From assembly GCF_021044625.1 (NCBI RefSeq), contig NZ_CP087999.1, positions 3,121,001 to 3,185,000 of the forward strand: a stretch of 64,000 nt of DNA, in the 5' to 3' direction. The notes beneath the pieces were generated by a model. It saw only the letters and a program-made list of their open reading frames with translations. It had not been told where the DNA came from and did no database searches. This document shows, piece by piece, positions 63,085 through 64,000 of this stretch. The translations under genes and the position numbers were made by a program. Origin of the DNA: Geomonas sp. RF6 (lineage in GTDB: Bacteria > Desulfobacterota > Desulfuromonadia > Geobacterales > Geobacteraceae). Position 1 is the first letter of the stretch. The number at the start of each line of letters is the position of its first letter.

Positions 63085-63175
63085 TAGGCCGGGATAAGCC
63101 GCCAGGCGTTCCCGGCAGTCCACCCCAGACGCAGCGAGCGAATGCCGGAAACGCTACCGCTTATTCCGGCCTACA
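63085..63175. repeat. Family B palindromic repeat, copy 3
   Basis: TGTAGGCCGGGATAAGCCGC...GTTCCCGGCAGTCC and GAATGCCGGAAACGCTACC...TTATTCCGGCCTACA. Inverted arms as at 61547. Confidence 0.85.
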
Positions 63176-63245
63176 GGTGCCAGCGCGCCTCACTGTCGAT
63201 GATGACTGCAATGGCAACAAATAGTACAGGCAGGGAACCGACCGC

Positions 63246-64000
63246 ATGACCGACCACAGCAAGTACCGCATCTTCGCCGTCGGCGACATCAACGCCTTCT
63301 TCGGCCTCATGCTCGACAACATAAGCGACCTGGTGATCATGGCGAGCATCCTCATGGGCGCCTTCCAGATGCCGCGCGACATCGTGCTGTACCGGATGAT
63401 TCCGGGGAGCGCCATCGGGGTACTGCTCGGCGATCTCCTCTACACCTTCATGGCGGTGCGCCTGGCGCGCAGGACCGGGAGCTCGACCGTCACAGCGATG
63501 CCCCTCGGCCTCGATACGCCGTCGACCTTCGGGATGGCCTTCGGTGTCATCGGCCCCTGCTTCCTTGCCACCAGGGATGCCACCTTCACCTGGCAGGTGG
63601 GGATGGCGGTGGTGGTCCTCATGGGGCTTCTGAAGATCGTTGCCTCCTTCTGCGCCCCTGCCTTGCGTCGCGCCGTCCCCCGCGCCGGTCTCCTCGGCAG
63701 TATCGCCGCCGTGGCGCTTCTCCTCATCGCCTATCTGCCGACCCTGCGCCTCATCTCCTCCCCGGTCGTCGGATTTCTCTCCTTAGGTATTGTGCTGGCG
63801 GCACTGGTTGCGAAGATCCGTCTCCCGTTCCGCCTGCCGGGGGCCTTTGCCGGGATCGTGTGCGGCACTATCCTGTACTATTTCCTCGGCTGGATCGGGC
63901 TCCTGCCGGGAAGCCACCAGTTCCTGCCGCATCTCCCCCAGTTGCAGGTCGCTTTCCCACTGCCGACCTTTCAATTCATGCACGGCATGACGAAGGCGCT
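63246..64000 (+). CDS. Polytopic membrane permease, xanthine/uracil-permease-like (3' end outside window)
   Basis: At least 251 residues; the frame is open to the window edge. It starts MTDHSKYRIFAVGDINAFFGLML and shows about seven hydrophobic segments (e.g. VGMAVVVLMGLLKIVASF; LLGSIAAVALLLIAYLPTLRL; VGFLSLGIVLAALVAKI). GDINAFFGLMLDN and TAMPLGLDTPSTFGMAFGV resemble NCS2/AzgA-type purine permeases, where the early helix and the later P-x-G-x-D-T segment shape the substrate site. No close match can be claimed by eye. A weak GGGA site precedes the ATG. Confidence 0.82.
   Translation, partial: MTDHSKYRIFAVGDINAFFGLMLDNISDLVIMASILMGAFQMPRDIVLYRMIPGSAIGVLLGDLLYTFMAVRLARRTGSSTVTAMPLGLDTPSTFGMAFGVIGPCFLATRDATFTWQVGMAVVVLMGLLKIVASFCAPALRRAVPRAGLLGSIAAVALLLIAYLPTLRLISSPVVGFLSLGIVLAALVAKIRLPFRLPGAFAGIVCGTILYYFLGWIGLLPGSHQFLPHLPQLQVAFPLPTFQFMHGMTKA

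Overview
The window is 64 kb of GC-rich bacterial chromosome. Gene order and content point to a Geobacteraceae-type deltaproteobacterium (Geobacter/Geomonas/Citrifermentans group): ilvB-ilvN-ilvC-psd-pssA, pheA-tyrA-aroA-cmk-ispH-rpsA-ihfB and yicC-gmk-rpoZ-spoT, together with multiheme c-type cytochromes, many sensor kinases and abundant intergenic palindromic repeats. The assignment rests on gene content and motifs, not on a database search.

Layout. 1-3935: end of the branched-chain amino acid operon (ilvB partial, ilvN, ilvC) and phosphatidylethanolamine synthesis (psd, pssA). 3936-10860: repeats, a PAS histidine kinase, an RdgC-like protein, a nine-heme cytochrome with a neighbouring lipoprotein. 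10861-16704: DUF503 protein, an ABC export system (membrane fusion protein, ATPase, two FtsX-type permeases) and a membrane protein. 16844-23926: aromatic amino acid genes, cmk, ispH, rpsA, ihfB and tRNA-Leu(UAA). 24063-31812: small membrane protein, XRE-type regulator, glycosyltransferase, secreted small protein, ferredoxin-containing aldo/keto reductase, chemoreceptor and epoxide-hydrolase-like enzyme.

31930-41928 is the most unusual accessory part. It holds a Gly/Thr repeat exported protein and a five-gene minus-strand cluster (33643-36303): tetraheme cytochrome, a stand-alone ISL3-transposase-like zinc-finger protein, a sigma-factor-like protein with regions 3 and 4 only, a protein made of three copies of a W-x-x-D-Y-x-M motif, and a triheme membrane-anchored cytochrome. 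Divergent from it is a NarX/NarL-like two-component pair, with a perfect inverted repeat in the gap. Next come a serine hydrolase, a protoglobin-PsiE membrane fusion, and an FN3/dockerin-like exported protein behind a perfect CRP-type site.

42379-50762 is a three-gene signalling operon: a 1750-residue kinase-like/ATPase/GAF/histidine-kinase protein, a REC-PAS-histidine kinase and a PAS histidine kinase. 50963-56034: Ig/IPT-domain lipoprotein, Cys-rich exported protein, GGDEF protein with a coiled-coil lipoprotein, and an unknown protein. 56321-64000: galE, yicC-gmk-rpoZ-spoT, ridA, rpmB, a YdcF-like protein and the start of a polytopic permease.

Three families of intergenic repeats recur: A (a core of several hairpins, twice inside a 247-bp element with about 31-bp terminal inverted repeats), B (REP/BIME-like, in two opposite half-site arrangements) and C (paired C/G-rich palindromes).
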